Below are positions 34,261-36,144 of a stretch of DNA of 36,144 nt, piece after piece. Each line of letters starts with the position of its first letter. Within the stretch, counting starts at the first letter, position 1. Source of the DNA: Sebaldella sp. S0638 (lineage in GTDB: Bacteria; Fusobacteriota; Fusobacteriia; Fusobacteriales; Leptotrichiaceae); NCBI RefSeq assembly GCF_024158605.1, contig NZ_JAMZGM010000036.1, positions 1-36,144 on the forward strand. Reading direction: 5' to 3'. Position numbers and translations under genes: made by a program. The notes beneath the pieces were generated by a model. That model was not told where the DNA came from and did no database searches. It was given only the letters and a program-made list of their open reading frames with translations.

Positions 34261-35442
34261 ATGGAAGCAATTATAGAAAATATTTTTGAAAAAAATTTTG
34301 AAAATTTTGTTGTAAATATAGATTTAGACCGAAATTTTTCAAAAAATGAGAAGAAATTTTTGGAGATTTTATACTTCAATTTTGATTCTGATTCATTTTA
34401 TTTATTTTTTGATACAGAAAATCTGAAAAAAGTCCTTAATTACAAAGATGATTTGCAGATAACCGTCTTCTTTGAAAAACTAATGTCAAAGAAGATCAGG
34501 TACGCTATTTCCGATGGAGACAATACACTTTACTCTGGATTCTTTTCAATAATAAATTCATACTTTCAGGGAAATGACAAAACGGGAGTTTCTGTATCGC
34601 AGGAATTAAAAATGTCTTTTAGGGAAAATAATTTCTTTTCCTGTTATAATTTTGAAAAGTATATATTTATGGAAGAGCCTGCCTCTCTGAAGCTCTATGA
34701 ATATATTAACTCCACTGCGCCGCGAGATTTCCTCTCACTGTCTCTGACTGAACTTAAAGATATTCTGGAACTGAAAGACACCTACATAAGATTTTTTGAT
34801 TTTGAAAAACATATCCTGAAAAAAATCATAAAAGATATAAATTTGTTTTCTGATATAAAAATAGAATATCAAAGACATAAATCTTCCAATACTCTGATAA
34901 ACTTTTTCTTCACTAAAAATGAAAACAGCATATATAACACAAGCTACAATCTTGCCAAAAAAGTAATCAGGTCTTTGAAAAACAAGGTAAACGACCAAAA
35001 ATTCACTGCTAACCTTATTTCCAGCTACATTATAAAAAAAGGCTATGATTATGTATGTGTTAACTCTGCTTTTGCCGATACCGTAAAAGATGACGGAAAC
35101 TTTGATTACTTATTAAAAAAAGCCTTAATGTATGATTCGGCAGACTTTGAAAAGAATAAAAGAGAAAATTTTGTACTGTTTTTTGAAAAATATGAAATGT
35201 ATAAAAATTCACTGGTATTATATAATGATCTTTATAAATATCTGAACAAAATTCTTTATGTAACACCGCTCCTTGAAGAGCTGTATTCACTGGATATTGT
35301 CACAGATATAAGAAATCTCCGTGATAATGAAATTTTTGAATACAAGAATTCTGACTTAAAAATTATTATCAGGTACCATGTAAATAAAAAAAGTCTCGTA
35401 CAGTTATTTTTTAAAGAAAAGCTTATAAATGCACCTGTTTAG
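34261..35442 (+). CDS. Rep_3-like replication initiator-type protein (orphan)
   Basis: The 393-aa protein has a central text close to plasmid Rep_3/RepB initiators: SLKLYEYINSTAPRDF, then LSLSLTELKDILELKDTYI, a FDFEKHILKKIIKDI helix and DIKIEYQRHKSSNTLINF. That is the winged-helix pattern of helix, LEEL-type helix, helix and beta hairpin. The N-terminal part (about 1-150) may hold the first winged helix, and the C-terminal part is lysine-rich and unrecognised. I start at 34261, where GAGGTG is six bases upstream; a frame from 34195 lacks a site. No iterons, partition genes or dso are visible. It could be a domesticated plasmid relic or a regulator. A strong terminator follows. Confidence 0.68.
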   Translation: MEAIIENIFEKNFENFVVNIDLDRNFSKNEKKFLEILYFNFDSDSFYLFFDTENLKKVLNYKDDLQITVFFEKLMSKKIRYAISDGDNTLYSGFFSIINSYFQGNDKTGVSVSQELKMSFRENNFFSCYNFEKYIFMEEPASLKLYEYINSTAPRDFLSLSLTELKDILELKDTYIRFFDFEKHILKKIIKDINLFSDIKIEYQRHKSSNTLINFFFTKNENSIYNTSYNLAKKVIRSLKNKVNDQKFTANLISSYIIKKGYDYVCVNSAFADTVKDDGNFDYLLKKALMYDSADFEKNKRENFVLFFEKYEMYKNSLVLYNDLYKYLNKILYVTPLLEELYSLDIVTDIRNLRDNEIFEYKNSDLKIIIRYHVNKKSLVQLFFKEKLINAPV

Positions 35443-35510
35443 CATTTTTTCATTTCTACATCTTGAAAAAATACATCCTTTTCTTTAAAATATTACTGTT
35501 TTCAAAACAG

Positions 35511-35539
35511 GGCTTCCCTTGATTTCGGGAAGCCTTTTT
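35511..35539 (+). terminator. Terminator of the Rep-like gene
   Basis: GGCTTCCC (35511-35518) pairs perfectly with GGGAAGCC (35527-35534) around an 8-nt loop, followed by TTTTT. It lies 68 bp after the stop at 35442. Confidence 0.92.
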
Positions 35540-35627
35540 ATATGCTGTGATTTTATACTAATACTTTCTGAATTACCTGAATTTCTATTCCCTGTAAAAT
35601 CACAACACCCCTTTACATAATGACAAA

Positions 35628-36065
35628 CTATAATTTCCCTGTTACTTCCTGCCAGTCTACAAAAAGATTATATTTTTGTGTTTTAAACTCCAAAACACAA
35701 AAATCAGGATCTTCAGGCCCGCTGAAATGATGTGACAGACCCTCGTACTACATTTCTTTTTTTACTTCAGGGTCTGTAATTATCTCTATTGTTCCTGTTA
35801 GAGTTATATTGTATTCAAGATTTGAAAAACACAGACCTGCACGGTTACATTTTTTTATTCTTTCAGCCTTATTACTGCTGAGTCCGGTACAAAGACTTAT
35901 CTTTTCTATGCCTTCAGCCTGTGACGGCGTAATTGCAGACGCCGTAGGATAACCCTCCAGATCAATAAGAGCAAGAATGCAGTACGGCTCGGAACCTGCC
36001 GCCGCATTTTTGCCGACATGTTTCTGAATGATTTTTCCGGCTTTTTCGATTATTTCTTTACTCAT
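35628..36065 (-). pseudogene. Pyridoxamine 5'-phosphate oxidase-like protein, broken by an in-frame TAG
   Basis: A 105-codon frame (MSKEIIEKAGKIIQ, then PYCILALIDLEGYPTAS and LCTGLSSNKAERI) ends at TAG 35750-35748. The same frame continues without another stop for 39 codons to TAG 35630-35628, reading YEGLSHHFSGPED, DPDFCVLEFKT and YNLFVDWQEVTGKL. This is the characteristic C terminus of the general-stress PNPOx-like family, where the position of the TAG is normally Trp (WYEGL). A single TGG-to-TAG change explains it. The intact product would be 145 aa, the usual length. The cause may be a real nonsense mutation or a sequencing error. Ribosome site AAGGAGG is intact. Confidence 0.85.
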
Positions 36066-36091
36066 TAAATACCTCCTTGTATAATATGTTT

Positions 36092-36117
36092 GTAGTTAAA
36101 AAAGCTAAATTAACTAC
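36092..36117. promoter_or_regulatory. Inverted repeat upstream of the PNPOx-like gene
   Basis: GTAGTTAA (36092-36099) and TTAACTAC (36110-36117) are perfect 8-bp arms with a 10-bp spacer, lying in the -35 region of a leftward promoter whose -10 is TATTAT (36086-36081). It may be an operator for an unseen regulator. Confidence 0.4.
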
Positions 36118-36144
36118 TTAAAATCTTTGTTACTTTATGTAATA

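Noticed and set aside
35748-35750. In-frame TAG as a recoded codon (pyrrolysine or suppression)
   Set aside because: No pyl genes, no stem-loop after the codon, and the homologous position is an ordinary Trp one base away from TAG. A nonsense mutation or read error is simpler.

Overview
This is a low-GC, gene-dense bacterial chromosome segment. It codes for outer-membrane components (a TolC-type channel and an RND pump), yet it also carries the Firmicutes-type division protein SepF, a 6-phospho-alpha-glucosidase/PTS pair very like MalH/MalB of Fusobacterium, and an FMN-riboswitch transporter of the ImpX type. Together these point to Fusobacteriota, probably a Leptotrichiaceae member such as Sebaldella. 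The taxon is an inference; no rRNA is present.

Layout. Positions 1-1536 are the right end of a mobile element: the tail of an unidentified gene, a 22-codon ORF and a large serine recombinase. The host chromosome resumes at a leftward tRNA cluster (Leu-TAA, initiator fMet, elongator Met) with a consensus promoter. Next is a leftward multidrug efflux operon, tetR-tolC-MFP-RND-PII-like (8178 to 1922), with a TetR operator on its promoter. A complete rightward trp operon (trpE-G-D-C-F-B-A, 8718-14885) follows. It is preceded by a leader peptide with three Trp codons in a four-codon stretch and two terminator-like hairpins, which is classical ribosome-mediated attenuation.

14965-19589 holds a TetR regulator divergent from an iron-sulfur-flavoprotein-like reductase, a SUKH protein, a small secreted protein and a GlcD-type FAD oxidase. 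19666-24493 is leftward: rseP, an APC amino-acid permease, then a tightly coupled trio (TPR protein, DUF4037-like nucleotidyltransferase, DUF4125 protein) of unknown function. This trio is the best candidate here for an undescribed system.

An FMN riboswitch with a readable terminator/antiterminator switch controls a DMT-family transporter (24591-25711). After a HAD phosphatase comes a leftward housekeeping operon, pgm-hemW-yggS-sepF, and then the alpha-glucoside genes malB-malH. A Rep_3-like plasmid-type initiator stands alone at 34261-35442. The right end has a pyridoxamine-phosphate-oxidase-like gene broken by a single in-frame TAG.

Genes within operons are closely packed, with several ATGA or TAATG overlaps indicating translational coupling. 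Strong GGAGG ribosome sites let me move several starts inward from the longest ORF (trpF, the second tetR, impX, HAD, pgm, the Rep-like gene). Most convergent gene pairs are separated by clear bidirectional hairpin terminators. I saw no CRISPR array and no insertion sequence.
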